Below, piece after piece: positions 44,406-58,110 of a stretch of DNA of 64,000 bases. The position numbers and the translations under genes were made by a program. The DNA comes from Dendrobium chrysotoxum (Eukaryota > Streptophyta > Magnoliopsida > Asparagales > Orchidaceae). The DNA lies in contig CM034297.1 in NCBI GenBank assembly GCA_019925795.1, positions 46,894,683 to 46,958,682 on the forward strand. Reading direction: 5' to 3'. The notes below the pieces were generated by a model. The model had not been told where the DNA came from. It searched no databases and saw only the letters and a program-made list of their open reading frames with translations. Positions within the stretch are counted from its first letter, which is position 1. Each line of letters opens with the position of its first letter.

Positions 44406-47400
44406 TCAAGTAGCTTCTCTTTCAACTATGTTCTTCCACTGAACTTTAAGCATATGAATATGCTTGCTCCTTAGCTTTCTAACATCATAGGCTAGAATCA
44501 TTTTTGGTTCTTCCCTGTAGCTCAGATTTAAACGTACCTCGATGTCTTCGATAGATATCTTGTTTACAAAATAAGATATCCATTTTCTCAAAAGTGATAT
44601 GTGGAATATATTATGAATTTCTGAAATATGATCTGATAACTGTAACATTTAGGCAGATTTCTCAATCCTTTCAACAACTTCAAATGGTCAAGCATACCTT
44701 GGAATCAACTTCCCTTCCTCACCAAATCTGTTAATGCCTTTTATCGACTAGATCTTCACATATACAAAATCTCCTACCTGAAAGGTTACAACCTAATTCT
44801 TAGCATTAAAATACTGTCATTGCCTGTCCTATACAACCTCAAATCTATCTCTATTTAAATAAATCTTTTCAATAACATCATCAACTAAGGCTGACCCAAT
44901 CAGATGTCTCTCACCTACCTCTATCAAAGTCAAATGAGTCTTGTACTTCCTACCATACAGAGCTTCATAAGTAGCCATACCTATTATTGTTATATACAAA
45001 CTCTATCAGAGGAATTTGGTCTTCTCAACTGCCACCAAAATCTAGAATACAAAGTCTTAAAATATTCTCCATTACCTATATAGTCCTCTTAGACAATCCA
45101 TCTATCTTCAGATGAAAAGCTATATTGAAATGCAGTTTAGTTCCCAAACTTTGCTGAATACCTCTCAATAGTTTGGAGGTAAACCTGCCAGCACTGTCAA
45201 TCTGATGATCTCATGCACATATACCCAAGCCAATATGTCTATAAAATTAGACTATCAGATCAGAATGAAATACATAGAGTTTGTCAGTCGATCAAAAATA
45301 ACTCAGATAACATCATGTCATTATCTTAACATGGGAAAATCCATAGTCATCTCTTCCCTCTTCCACTCTGGAATATGTAACAGTTGCAAAAGACCTCCAG
45401 GTCGTTGATGCTTTATCTTTACTAACTAACATGCTACATACTTCGATATAAAATTTGCCACATCCTTCTTCAATCCAGGCCACCAAATATATATATTTTA
45501 AATCACAATACATTTTGCTAATTCCTGGGTAAATAATATAGCCTTAATAGTGAGCCTCGTGTAAAATATCTCTCCTCAAATCACCAAAAATAAGAACCCA
45601 CAATCTATTCTTGTCGAAGATAATACCAAAATTAAATGCACGTAGTTTTAATTTCTTACCAGATCTAACCAAATTAATCAACTTTGGATACTTTGTATCT
45701 AACTTCTGAGATTCATGAATCATTTCTTCCAAAAAAGGCTGAATAATCATCTGAGCTAATATATTAGAATCCCATGTAGTAGAAGAAATAATCTCCAATT
45801 ATAATCTATTCATATCACAAATTAAAGACTTATCAAAAGTAAGCTGAAGAAATAAAATTTTAGAAGATTTCTTGCTTAGAGCCTCTGCCACCATATTAGC
45901 CTTACCAGGTTGCTATTAAATAGTCAGATCATAATCTTTAATTAACTCAAGTCATCCCCTTTACCTCAGGTTAAGATCCTTCTGAGTAAATATGTATTTT
46001 AGACTTTGATGGTTAGCAAAGATCTCGCATCCGACTCCATATAAGTAATGCTGCCAAATCTTCAAAGCAGATATAATAACTAACCCCAAATCATGTGTCG
46101 GGTAATTCCTCTCATGTAACTTCAAATGTCTAAAAGTATAGGCTATTACTCTACCGTATTGTATCAGCATACATCATAAACCTCTTAATGAAAAATCATT
46201 GAATACATGAAATCCTTTTATACCAGAAGGAAGAGTCAAAGCTGGAGCAGAAGTCAAACAATCCTCCAATCTGAAAATTAGCCTCACATTCGGTGTCCAG
46301 ACAAAAGCTACTGAATTTTGAGTCAGTCTTGTCAGAGGTGCATAAATCTGAGAAAAATCCTTCATAAACTTCATGTAATATCTAGCCATACCCAAGAAAC
46401 TGCGCATCTCAAACACGGTAGTAGGCCTCGACCAATCGGTGACTACTTAAACTTTTTGGGGATCAATAAAAATACTTGCACTACTCACTACGTGCCCTAG
46501 AAAAGAAATACTCTTCAGCCAAAATTCACACGAGAATTTGGCATATAGCTAATGCTGCTTTAAAGTCTCCAACACAATCCTTAGATGTCTGGCATGATCT
46601 TCCTTAGAAGTATAATAAACTAGAATATCATCCATAAAAATAATAACAAACTGATCCAGAAAGTCTCTAAACACTGTTCATCAGATCCATAAAGATGGAT
46701 GGTGCATTAGTCATCCCAAAAGGCATGACTAAGAACTCGTAGTGTCCACTTCGAGTACTGAAAGCTATCTCCATCACATTAGTCTCTCTCACCTTCACCT
46801 AATAGTATCCAAATCATAAATTAATCTTAAAAAATTCAAAAGATCCAGCATGCAAATCGAATAAATTGTCAATCTATGGTAGATAATACTTATTCTTAAT
46901 AGTGACTTTATTTAACTCCTTATAGTCAATGCCTATACACATCATACCATTATTATTCTTCACAAATAAAATATGTGCTCCCTACAGAGACATGCTAGGA
47001 TGAACAAATTCCCTGCCAACCAACTCCTGAAGTTGAACCTTAAACTCCTGAAGCTCTTTAGGTGCCATCCTATACGAATCTTTAAATATCGGGGCCATAC
47101 CCAGAAATACATCATTATAGAAATCTATGTCTCTATCTGGAGGCAAATTAACTAACTCCTCAGGAAATATACTTATAAATTATTGTACTATTGGGACATC
47201 AAAAAGAAGACCAGAATATATACTCATATCCCAAACTGATGTTATGAATAACATACAACTCTTCTTTCATAATCTATCTGCTTCTATAGAAGAGATCAAA
47301 TATGATAGAACCCCTCTAACTCCTTGAAATACATAACTCTTGCTACACAAACGTAACACAACTTGCTTCTTCAATCAATCAATCTGAGCCCCATACTGAC

Positions 47401-48920
47401 TCAACCAAATCATATCCAAAATAACATCATATGAGAAAATGGATAATAAAATCAAACTAAATTTTCACTTCTTTTAAAAAATCTCAATATCACATAAATA
47501 AAATATACTGGCTATCATACCATCTCCAATCAGTAGAGTAATAGAAACATAAATATATAGTACAACTAAAGAAAAATTATAGTAAATCAAAGAAATGAAA
47601 AAAAAAAAAAATAAATGAATGATTATCTTTAAAATCAAATAAAATATGACATGGATGCTCAAAAATATAAACCATACCTGTCACAATGTCTGGAGTATCA
47701 CGAGCCTCCTCTTGAGTTAAACTGTATAGACGTGGCTAAACTTGAGCTGAAGTATTAGACCTACTAGGCTTTCTCTGAGCACTTCCAGATGCCCCTCTAG
47801 CCACTAAACTAGAACCACCAATTCTATCATATAGTCCCTTAGAAAAAGTACATAGAGGAACTACCCTCGATCTCCCTGTCAATTTGACAAAGCTTTTAGA
47901 TCTAAGCTCAGAACATTAGTCAAATCCTACATGTGGACACTTTGCTATATGGTGCCTTATCTAACTGCATCTAAAGCACTATCCAGTCATCCTATAGTAC
48001 TGACCATAATGACATCTACCACAACTCTGGCACATAGGTACCCCACTAACCGAACCAAAACTGCTTATGCTATCACTACTAGAGACTACTGTAGATACTG
48101 AATGTCCTCTCTTGGAATCTCCAGGTGTAAATCTACTCTTCTTTCCATAAAAGTCACTATTAGAAATTTAGCTACTGAACCTCTTCGTGCAAATAGTCTA
48201 CCACTATTGAGTAGCCATAAAATCATTCTCTATTAGATGAGCTCTCTCTACTAGCTCAGAGAAATAAAAAATGTGAAATGGCAGTAGATTCTATCTCAGA
48301 CTATCTTGAATTCCCCTTAGAAATCTATAGCACTTCTCTATGGGAGTGCTAACTAGCTGTGAAACATATTTGGCCAAAGAAATAAACTCTGCCTCATACT
48401 ACATAATTATCCTGCTCCCCTGAACCAACCTTAGAAAAGTCTTCTACATCTGCTGTTATGTAAAAGGTGGTACAAACTAAGCTCAAAATACATCAGAGAA
48501 CTCATCCCAACTAATCAAAGAGTTTAACCTCCCCTGAAACTTCTCCTCTTGCTAGCCCATCCACCAACACTCTGCCGCACCATCTAATAAAAAGATTGCT
48601 AACAGTACATTCCTCTCAAGAGGACACTACATAACATCAAATATCTTCTCCAACCTCCTCAACCAACCCTTTTCTACTCTAGGTTCGATAGTATCCTCAA
48701 AACGCGGAGGCTTGAATCTCAAAAATATCTAGAGATGTCTGTCTACCTCTTCAGATCTCATAACAGGAACCCTGCTATGTGTCACACCCATCATCTGGGC
48801 TATCAAAGTAGTAAACTTTGAAACTGTATCTAAACCAACTATCAGAGCAGTACTATATACAATAGCTTCCTAACTAACACTTTATCCATTTATCATGTCT
48901 GGGTCTGGCAGATCCATGAT
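44406..48920 (-). pseudogene. Chromovirus Gag-Pol, heavily broken
   Basis: Minus-strand order: gag (48920-48150; VDRHLXIFLRFKPPRFE-like, DGAAECWWMG, YEAEFISLAKYVSQLV); zinc-knuckle area (about 48050-47930); protease (47760-47600; LTQEEARDTPDIVTGM); RT (47160-46174; FMDDILVY at about 46630, then MRSFLGMARYYMKFMKDFSQI); RNase H (46170-45961; YTFRHLKLHERNYPTHDL, IFANHQSLKYIFTQKDLNLR); the spacer before integrase (45798-45544); integrase remnants; and the C-terminal domain (44648-44406). Many stops and frame changes are present. The RT active-site Asp pair is still visible. Confidence 0.85.
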
Positions 48921-49059
48921 CATATAGAATATGCAACTGAATATACATGCAAATAATAATAAACACCCAGATAGACTTGAAATTACCCCACTAGACTTAT
49001 AGATCAATTTCTATAGCCCTATTTTATGATCCAATTCCAAAACTATTGCTCTGATACCA

Positions 49060-50215
49060 CAAAACCTTATCATAACCCAACATAACTAGGACATGTCCTA
49101 TCGTATTGAGCTGTGATAGGTAAATCACAAGATTCACTTTTAGAATTATTTTAGATTTTCTGTAAATATTAATTTGAAATAAACTATAGACTACAAGGCT
49201 ACTAATAATCTAAATAGTAAAAATAAACTCATCCATAAGATTTTTTTCATTTCATTAAAATGTATTTCTATACTACAGTACGCGTCTACATGCATAAGCT
49301 ACTAAACTGAATAATAAACTAGTTATGACTGTATAAAAATCAAAAGAGAAATACTTATCAACTTAGATATGATCCTAAACTACTAATCCATAATCTCGTT
49401 CCCTTTTTCAGATCCTAAAAATCAAAAGCAAACTCACAATGAACTACAACAGCTTAGTAGGCCACACAAATTAATTTAAATTTCCAAATATTCTTTTATC
49501 AAATATTTTGTTGAATATTTAAAAGTAGTTAAATGCAGTTTAAATAAATAACTATACTAAGAAATATAATAAATGCATATTAGTTATTCCATGATTTAAA
49601 TAGCGAATAGATAAATAAATTAACATTTATATCATAGAGTAGTTTATATCACATTTTCCAGACCCAAATAGAATCTTAAAAGATTTTAGCCCCTTATGAC
49701 TTCCTTGTTGTGCTTATAGCACAAGAACATATCACATATCTCTATCTCAGATAAAATCTCAAAGAATTCTAACCCCTTATAGCTTCCAATAATTCTTTAA
49801 CACAGATAGAGTCTTAGAAGATTTTGACCCCTTATAACTCCCAGTAGATATAATTTAACACATATACACATATATCATCATATTATAATAATTAAAGAGT
49901 AATTGAGCATATGTCAAAATTGCATATTGTTATATAACGGTAGACAACAGAAAATCTTACTAGACAAAAATGCATATTGTGAGAAAATAATCAAATTATC
50001 AAGGATTATGTAAAATAATATTTTAAGACTTTTATTATACTACAACACTATTTTTTAATATCTAGATAATTTTTTATTCAATAAAAATTTCATAAATTTT
50101 AAAACCACTACTGTAAAATTTTCAGAAAATATTAAAAATGTGCATTATCATAATCTCTATAATATATAAAAAGTTATGCAGTAAAAATTTTATCAATGCA
50201 AAATTATCTGCGAAG
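49060..50215 (-). repeat. 5' LTR of chromovirus, truncated
   Basis: Aligns with 42964-44200. Similarity stops near 50215 (GCAAAATTATCTGCG), so the outermost ~110-250 bases of this LTR are missing or displaced. Confidence 0.65.
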
Positions 50216-52035
50216 GCTTTTATAAAAAGTTGATGCTCAAAATTTGCCCATAATCATATACATTTGTGTGTAATTTGGCATGCAAAATATTAAAATTATT
50301 TTATTTCAAAATACCAAATTAGAATATTATTTCAAAAGATTATTTACATTCTCAACATTTAATTATTTACTAATCTTTTTTTACTTTATAATCTATTTAT
50401 TTGTATTCAATTCTTATTGTTTATATTAAATCTTTTAGAATTAGTAAATAATTTACTTCTTATTTAAAATATATATGCATATAAGTACTTTTTTATGCTC
50501 CTTTAAATATAATTATTTCTTTAAAATTTATTACTACTTTGAAATAATATTTTTCTAAAAACTTATATAATAATTATTTTTTTAGAATTATCAAATTAAT
50601 AATTTCATTATAATCTTATTCGCATAAATATTAACTAAAAATTTTATAATAGCTTCAAAGTTCCACAAATTTTAGAGAAAAAAAATGTTATACTAAATCT
50701 ATATCACAAGCAAAAAAAATTAGCATTCTCCTACAAAACTTACATTGACATAAAATAAAAGTGGATAATAATAATTGACATATTGCCTACTAGATTTTGA
50801 TGAATGTATAAGAATTTCAAGAACAAAGAATGGATTGTAAATCCTTGTATTTTTTCAAAATTTTGAAAATTTTTCTCATTTTTTTTCAAATGTTCTCTCT
50901 CTAACTCTTATTTTTTCTCTAGCTTTCCAGCAACTCTATTCCTAAGAACTCTCTTTCTTCCTCATCTCAACATTAATTTAACTTCATAAAATATTTTGAC
51001 ATGAAGAAGAGTCATGATTCTCTCTTATTTATAGGTGAAGGTGGGTTTATATATGTAGAATACTTGGTTTGGAGAGATGGGAAGTAGCAAAGAAAATGAA
51101 CAAATCTATAAACTTAGCATGCATGTATTTTTATAGATTTTGATGACATTTGCTTGACTTAAAGATGTAAGAAATTTTGCATAAAGATTTTCATATATAG
51201 AGACATTTTGGAGAAGGGTTGCATGACTAACATCTAATTTTAATCTCATCATGGTTTTATTAAATTTTGTGATAATTTCATAAAAATTATAAAATATTAT
51301 CCATTTCAAACATGTGAAATTTTAGATTTTAAAATCATAAGATAAATTAAAATATAATTCCAATATGTACAAAAGTTTAACTTTTAAATAATGCTTATGT
51401 GATGTATACAAATACTATTAAGTTCATCCCTTCCCTAACTTGCCTCATTAACATGTGAATCCCAATAAATATGTAAAGCTTAAATGATATACCAATGATG
51501 TATTGACTAGAGGTTTTATTTAGTAAAGTTTATCTCCATGTGGAGTCTCTGCCCTCCTTATCCCAAAGAATGATAGTAGCTGGTGTATGTACATAAATAA
51601 AATCACTATTAAATATAGGTTCATTATGCATTGACTTTATGACACTTAGTTATGATGCTTGCGTAGTGATTTTCTCCAATTTTTATCTTAGAAGTGGATA
51701 ATATTAGGTTCACATGTGAGAAAGGGATGAATGAAAGATTGGCGCCTTTAAGATAAAGTAGGGCTTATATGAATGGTTGGTAATACAATTTGGCTAAATA
51801 AATGCCCTAATAATATTCATGCTAATGATGACGTACATCATGGTCCCCTTTATTTAAAAATTTCTAGTTATATACTTTGGTAATATTTTAATTTTTAGTC
51901 AGATTGAAAGCAGTCAAGAGCACCACTTTTGACAAGATTTTATGATGCTTCATCAAAAAAGTCATATATTCATTTGAAGTGCTCATTTATGATAACTTTA
52001 GTGATCTTTTTAGGATTTATTAATTTTGTGATGGC
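50216..52035. other. AT-rich, no gene; possible LTR-type promoter
   Basis: No coding support. On the minus strand, 51025-51045 reads CACCTATAAATAAGAGAG in front of a purine-rich leader, resembling a plant LTR promoter, but no LTR ends were found. Confidence 0.3.
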
Positions 52036-53405
52036 TGATAAGTGTAAATTACATATTATTTAATGTATTTTATTTTTAGTGAAGATGCATTATTTTAGCT
52101 ATTTTATGTGCAGGAAAAATAAAAAATTTGTAGAAATTCTAAAGAGCCTTCAGCGCTGTGGAGTCCGATGAAAAAACACCGTAGTGCTACCTTCAATACT
52201 ACTAAGGTGCCCCAATTTTGACATTGCGTCGTCAAGTTCTCAATTTTCAAGAGCTGCACTGGCAACACCGATAGCACTGCAGCATGATCAGCACTGTGAC
52301 GTCAGAAAGTTAGCTTGACAACTCCAGAGTCTTTGTTTTTAAATGTTGTGGTGCTATAATTTCTCACGCCTTGGCACCATTTTTGTGCTTAGGCACCACA
52401 GTGCTTCAATGTCCACAGTATTGCGGCGTAACAGCTATAACTTCCAAGGGCCACATTCTATCAGTGAAGAGACATGACTATTCACTAAGTAACTGATCCA
52501 CGTCAGCAAGCGCCAAGGCGGTGCAAAAGCTTCAACACTAGTTCATTTAAGGAGCATCACGGTGCCATTATTTCAAGTGCTGCAATGCTAGTTGCCATTT
52601 TTATATTTTTTATAAATAGTTATGATGTTATATTTGTAAGGGAGTTCAGTCACTTGTGTAGTTTTAGTACTTTTTAGAGTATTTCTTTAGTTCCAACTTA
52701 GAGTAAAATCTAAAGGAGGCTAAGGAAGTATAAGATACGATCATTAGGAGTGTTTAGCCTGTATTTGTTAAAGCAACTCTATAAGTTAAAGGGAGAAGAA
52801 GGGTAGAGGAGATACTTTGATTCTTCCTAGTTTTGTATTTTTCATTCTTTCATGAGTTAGCTTGTTATTCATTTCATGTATGGCTAATTCTCTTATTTTA
52901 GATTGATGATATAAAATACATGTTAAGTACTAATGAAAAATTTTGTTCTATAAATTATTAAAATATATTTTCAATATTATCCCACTCTTTATTTAATGCA
53001 TATAGTGGCTATATGTGTAGTTAAAATCTAGTGTGAAGTATAGACTCGACGGAGGAATGCAAGAACAACCAGGAGTATTGAGATATGATGTTTTGCATGC
53101 CTAAACATAGGACATAAAATATTCTAGATTCTTAAAGAGATATTATAATTATAGGAGATCAGACCCCTACAAGCTCGACAAAGACCTAGGGATACATGTA
53201 CTCTGAATCACATTATATTGAAGAGTCTCATTAGAAAAGATATGCAATTTATACTCATCAATCCAAAACACTTTAATTTAATATTGTATCAAATATTTTA
53301 CTATTTTATTCATTGATAGAATATCCAAAAATATCAATTTTATTAAGTATGATAATTATTATAATTAGAGTAGATAATAGTAGTTTATTGCAAGTAAGCA
53401 TACTT
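52036..53405 (+). repeat. LTR copy of the Athila-like family (solo or truncated)
   Basis: Starts TGATAAGTGTAAATTA and aligns along its length with the split minus-strand LTR at 2755-3332 and 7834-8840. It lacks the last ~250 bases of that LTR, stopping around 53405 after TTGCAAGTAAGCATA. There is no gag nearby. It provides the uninterrupted version of the hAT insertion site (around 53010). Confidence 0.7.
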
Positions 53406-56400
53406 CCTTATGGGCACCTCATCCTTATAGGCCAGATTATCTAGACTCTACCCACAGGCGGGGAAGTGTCTTATAGAAAGAGAGAGGAAATGCATTGATA
53501 TGCATGCGACCCCGGACGACTCCGGCGGTTCCCTAGGTCGTTAGGTTTCTATGTTACTTAAACCTTAAAATTTAAATATTAATTGTGAGTAGAAAAGTGT
53601 TTTATTCCTTAGAGAGCCTAACAAAATTCCAGGCTAAAATAAAAGCGGCATGCAAATCGCCAAGAAACTAAGAAAAACAGGCAACCCTAAAGGCACATAA
53701 TCATAAATAACACATCAAGATAATCAAACTAATTAAATAAATGTTTATAGGCCAACTGCCCTTAATTACAAACCAGGGTCTGCAGAAAATAAAGTGGCCG
53801 GGCATCACTGCCAACAACCTGGATTTCTAATCCTAGAATAGACGCAAGTGACTTTGAGTGGGATACTCTTGGTCTTCAGCTTCTTGATCTTCTCTTCCTT
53901 GGACTCCTGGATCTCCTCCTTTTCGAGTTCATTGGATTTGTTGTAACTGAATACCCAAGGTGGATAAGAAGACTCTCCCCCAAAGGGGAGGTTATTCTCC
54001 CCACCTCGGGTAGTGAAGTGATCCAAATTTGGACTCTTGAATAGAAAAGGACTATCCTCATAGTGGGTGTCCTTTCCTTTCTGGAATCTAACCTTTGGAT
54101 TTATATATCTCCACTCAAAGGTGCACTTTCACAACTCAATACTAATTTTATAAATGATTTATATTAAATGAAAGCAATAAAATCTAGACTCTCCTGCAAG
54201 GTTATCCTAATAAAATCATCCCAAGCAATTTATACATCATCCCAAGCAGTTTATATGGAAATGAAAATGCTCATCACAGCCACACTTGGTCATGCTCTTA
54301 ATTGTTTAAGGGCTAAGCAGTTCTGGAGCACCTGTAGTAATTTATAATGATTTATTATTTTAGCCCTCATTTATTTAGAGGGACTGAGCAATTTCTGAAG
54401 CGCCTATATGAAACAGCGTTAGTATTTAAATCATGATTATTGCCCCCCTTTATTAGCAGTACATGAGCATGGACACCTGTAAAAAATATTGTTAGTATCA
54501 AAATTGATCCTAACCTATGGGTAATCTATCGTGCAATCACATCAATTTCCAGAGTACAATAAAAGTAAACAAACACATCAATAATATTCCAATCACAACA
54601 TACAATGAAAACCCAGAAAACTCGGCACACAACAGTGAAGGAAAGGTTTAGGTTTGAGTTTGAGTATTAATATATTAAGGATCAAATTAGGTATATTTTA
54701 AGAGTTTAATGATTACTACCTTTGTTTCACACCGAGGCCGTGAAGTTTATTTCACCTTCCTTGGGGCTAAGTCAATAGCCTCGTAGGCCTGGGTTATCCA
54801 ATAGCAACCATGAGTTGATTAAGTTGATTTAGTTGGTTGAAGATTAAAAGAAAAGGGGTATATTAATTTATTTATTATTATTTTAGTATGTTGGCTTTGA
54901 GTTAAGGGAAATATTTTCTGAAATTTAAGTTAAGCCGGTGGTTTTCAGAAGGTCCGGGGTCACCCTATCCACTAGATTAAAGGGGTCCAAAATAGACTTT
55001 TTGATTAAAAGGGTTTTGTGAACAGTTAATATTTTTATAAAATAGTAGACCTTAACCCGATCAGTTAGACTATAAGCATGTCCAATTTGGATTCTTCTAT
55101 CCAAAGTTATGAATTTTCGAAGTTTTGGTCTCATTTTCAACTAAGTTTGACCGGATTGTTGACTTTTTTATTTAAGTTAATTTCTGGAATCTTAATATTT
55201 TTAATAAATACTAGACCCTAATATGAGTTGAATGCCTTTGAGTTTGTCCAATTTGGAGTTTTCTATAATTAGTTATGAATTTTCAAAGTTTGAGTTATTT
55301 AGTGAATTATCGAAATTATTTAATTCAAGGCTGTTTTAGAGATTTTGATCCAAATCAGTTCCAAACTGCTTGGAATTACCCCCAAAGGTCAGGAATGACC
55401 CAAAGAAGTGTTCCCAAGTGTTTGGGAAAAATTTGGAATTTTTAATAATTTTAAATTATTTAATTTAATTAAAAGGTGATTTTTAATCAAAATTAAATTA
55501 AAGTTCAAATTGAGGTCCAAAGAAGGGGCTTTTAATTTCATGAATTAGGGACTGCATTCTGAAGAGTTTGATATATTATGGGTATTTTGCAGATTTAAAA
55601 TGAATTTATTAGAATTTTTTGAAATTAGCGGGTCTTAATTAAAGGGTAAATTAGGGTTGATCAATTAAGGGGTTTAATGAGTCCTAAAAATTCCTAGAAA
55701 ATTTTGGAGGATTTAGGATGTCACTAAGTTTAAGTTTTTCAAGTTTCAAGTCAATCTGAAGTGAACCCTAGCTCGTAGAACTTCTCGAAGTTTGATAGAC
55801 GGGTCCTTAATAATTGTCCTTAGGGTGTCACTACGTTAAATGAGTTTTGAATCAGTGTTTGAAACTAACCCTTGGGGTAACATAGAGAAAATGCAATAAA
55901 ATATAAACACACCAAACATGTCCTTAAATCTAGGAGAGCCTAGGCTAGGTGCTTGTGCAATCTACACATGCAAAGGACTACGAGCACTAAGAAAAATAGA
56001 ATTAACGAAGTGATTAGTGAATGATTGAGACCTAATCATCCAATAATCCTCCCCACATGCATGCTGTTCATACATAAATTCTATGTTTAAAATTTCAAAG
56101 GGTGGATCCCTCACAATTAGAGAATTTAAATAATATCTAATTTTAAAAATAGTTTTAAAATACATAGGTATTATAATATAAATAATATAAGTTTAAAAGT
56201 AAGGTAATTTGAAAAATATTTCAATATATAGGTGCGGGAGATCCACGAGCCACCAAGAGGGGTTTTAAAATAATTTTTATTTCAAAATAATTAATCATAT
56301 TAATTATTTAAATAATATTCAAATAATTAAATAACTGAATGATACAGAAATCATCCAAAAAAAGGCAGAATTGAAGTAAGAGAATAATTTTAAATTAAAG

Positions 56401-56590
56401 TTCATATTTTTCTGAAAACTTCAAGGTATTATGCATTAAAATCCGATTTAAAATGAATTAGTTATGAATTTTAGAAGTTATATACATTTAAAGGTCATTT
56501 TAAAATAATTTAATTAATTAATGTTTGAAAATAATTATTAAATTAAATTAAAATAACCATAAAGGATTTTCTAATTAAAAAAGAAATAAA
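53406..56590. other. Unresolved block, possibly part of a very long LTR
   Basis: No gene recognised; open frames at 53805-54061 and 54925 are not supported. Composition (e.g. a CGACTCCGGCGGTTCCCTAGG-like patch at 53518-53541) suggests LTR sequence that truncated the LTR at 53405. If it is one LTR together with 57720-58941 it would be over 5 kb, which could not be proven. Confidence 0.3.
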
Positions 56591-56595
56591 TAATA

Positions 56596-56655
56596 AATAA
56601 CATAATAATAATAATAATAATAATAAAAGATAATAACAATAATAGTAAATATGAA

Positions 56656-56686
<31 letters not shown>

Positions 56687-57620
56687 TTACCATTAACATA
56701 ATAATGTTATCATCAAAATATCAACATTATAATAATATGAATATTAAAATAATAATAATATTATTAAAATAATAATATTATTATTAATAATATTAATATT
56801 ATCATTATAATGTTAATAATAATAAATTAATATTATAATAATATGAATATTAACATAATAATAATATTATTAAAATAATAATAAATTAATATTATAATAA
56901 TATGAATATTAACATAATAATAATATTATTAAAATAATAATAATATTATTAATAATAATATTAATATTATAATGATAATGTTAATAAAAATAAATTAATA
57001 TTAGAATAATATAAATATTAACAAATAATAATATTATTAAAATAATAATAATATTATTAATAATAATATTAATATTATCATAATAATGTTAATAAAAATA
57101 AATTAATATTATAATAATATAAATATTAACATAATAATAATATTATTAAAATAATAATAATAATATTAATATTATCATAATAATGTTGATAAAAATAAAT
57201 TAATTTTATAATAATATAAATATTAACATAATAATAAAATTATTAAAATAATAATAATAATATTATTAATAATAATGTTAATATTATAATAAAAATAAGT
57301 TAATATTATAATAATATAAATATTAACATAATAATAATATTATTAAAATAATAATAATAATATTATTAATAATATTAATATTATAATAATAATGTTAATA
57401 AAAATAAGTTAATATTAAAATAATATAAATATTAACATAATAATAATATTATTAAAATAATAATAATATTAATATTATAATAATAATGTTAATAAAAATA
57501 AGTTAATATTGTAATAATATAAATATTAACATAATAATAATATTATTAAAATAATAATAATATTATTAAAATAATAATAATATTATTAATAATATTATTA
57601 ATATTATAAGAATGTTAATA
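56596..57620 (+). repeat. AAT-rich array with a ~95-110-bp higher-order period
   Basis: Almost pure A/T trinucleotide sequence. The phrase GTTAATAAAAATAARTTAATATT recurs at roughly 56993, 57101, 57198, 57298, 57409 and 57502, each followed by ATAATATAAATATTAACATAA. It is therefore a minisatellite built out of a microsatellite, not a simple AAT run. Confidence 0.85.
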
Positions 57621-57719
57621 AAAATAAATTTCAAAATATAAATTTTTTGATTTTTAAAATGTTTTAAATAATTTTTCTGGATTTAAAATATATTAAAAAT
57701 AATTATTAAAACTAATTTT

Positions 57720-58110
57720 AAATAAATAATAGCGACGGCGGCGCGGCGGCGGTCATCCACGTGGAAGCCCAAGATTGGCTCCGCGGTCCCGGGCAATGAT
57801 TGGGGAGAGATCCGCGGCGGCGGTAGATGTGGGCCACGCTTTAGCGCGGGGTTGGTTCTGCGGTTTCGACAATGATTGCCGCAGCGGGCAATCATTGCTG
57901 CAATGATTGCCGCGGTCGCGGCTACTCAGCCACGTAGGACGGCGCCCAGCGGCCGTCTGATCTTCCGCTATTTCGATCGGACGGTCGTGATGGCGCCGGA
58001 TGGTGTTCTGATCCACAAGATTGAAGCCAACCGTCGTTCCGAACAGCGGAACGACCAACGGCTGAGATCAACCGTTAGCGGACGAAGAGCCGAACCCGAG
58101 CCCTAACTTG
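57720..58110. other. GC-rich island, function unknown
   Basis: An abrupt change from nearly pure AT to about 60% GC, with GGCGGCGCGGCGGCGG at its left edge, repeated CAATGATTGCCGC words (57878-57920) and a CCAACGGCTGAGATC word at 58051. Open frames on both strands lack recognisable domains. Best read as the upstream or transcribed part of an LTR. Confidence 0.45.

Larger units (their letters stand above)
42964..50215 (-). mobile_element. Decayed chromovirus-type Ty3/gypsy element
   Basis: Minus-strand element with 3' LTR (42964-44311), polypurine tract (44312-44330), broken gag-pol, an initiator-Met-like primer site (49051-49059) and a 5' LTR (49060 to about 50215, truncated). The C-terminal part downstream of integrase has the FHVSLLRKW-like and KVQWKNIVEREAT-like wording of chromoviruses, probably Tekay-like. 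The LTR pair is visibly diverged at many positions, so this is an old insertion. Confidence 0.8.

Noticed and set aside
56596..57620. CRISPR-like regular spacing in the AAT-rich array
   Set aside because: The whole unit repeats, spacers included, and the context is a plant nuclear genome; it is a minisatellite.
57683..58106. Arg/Pro-rich frames in the GC island
   Set aside because: Both strands are open over the same stretch and neither has a recognisable domain; composition effect.
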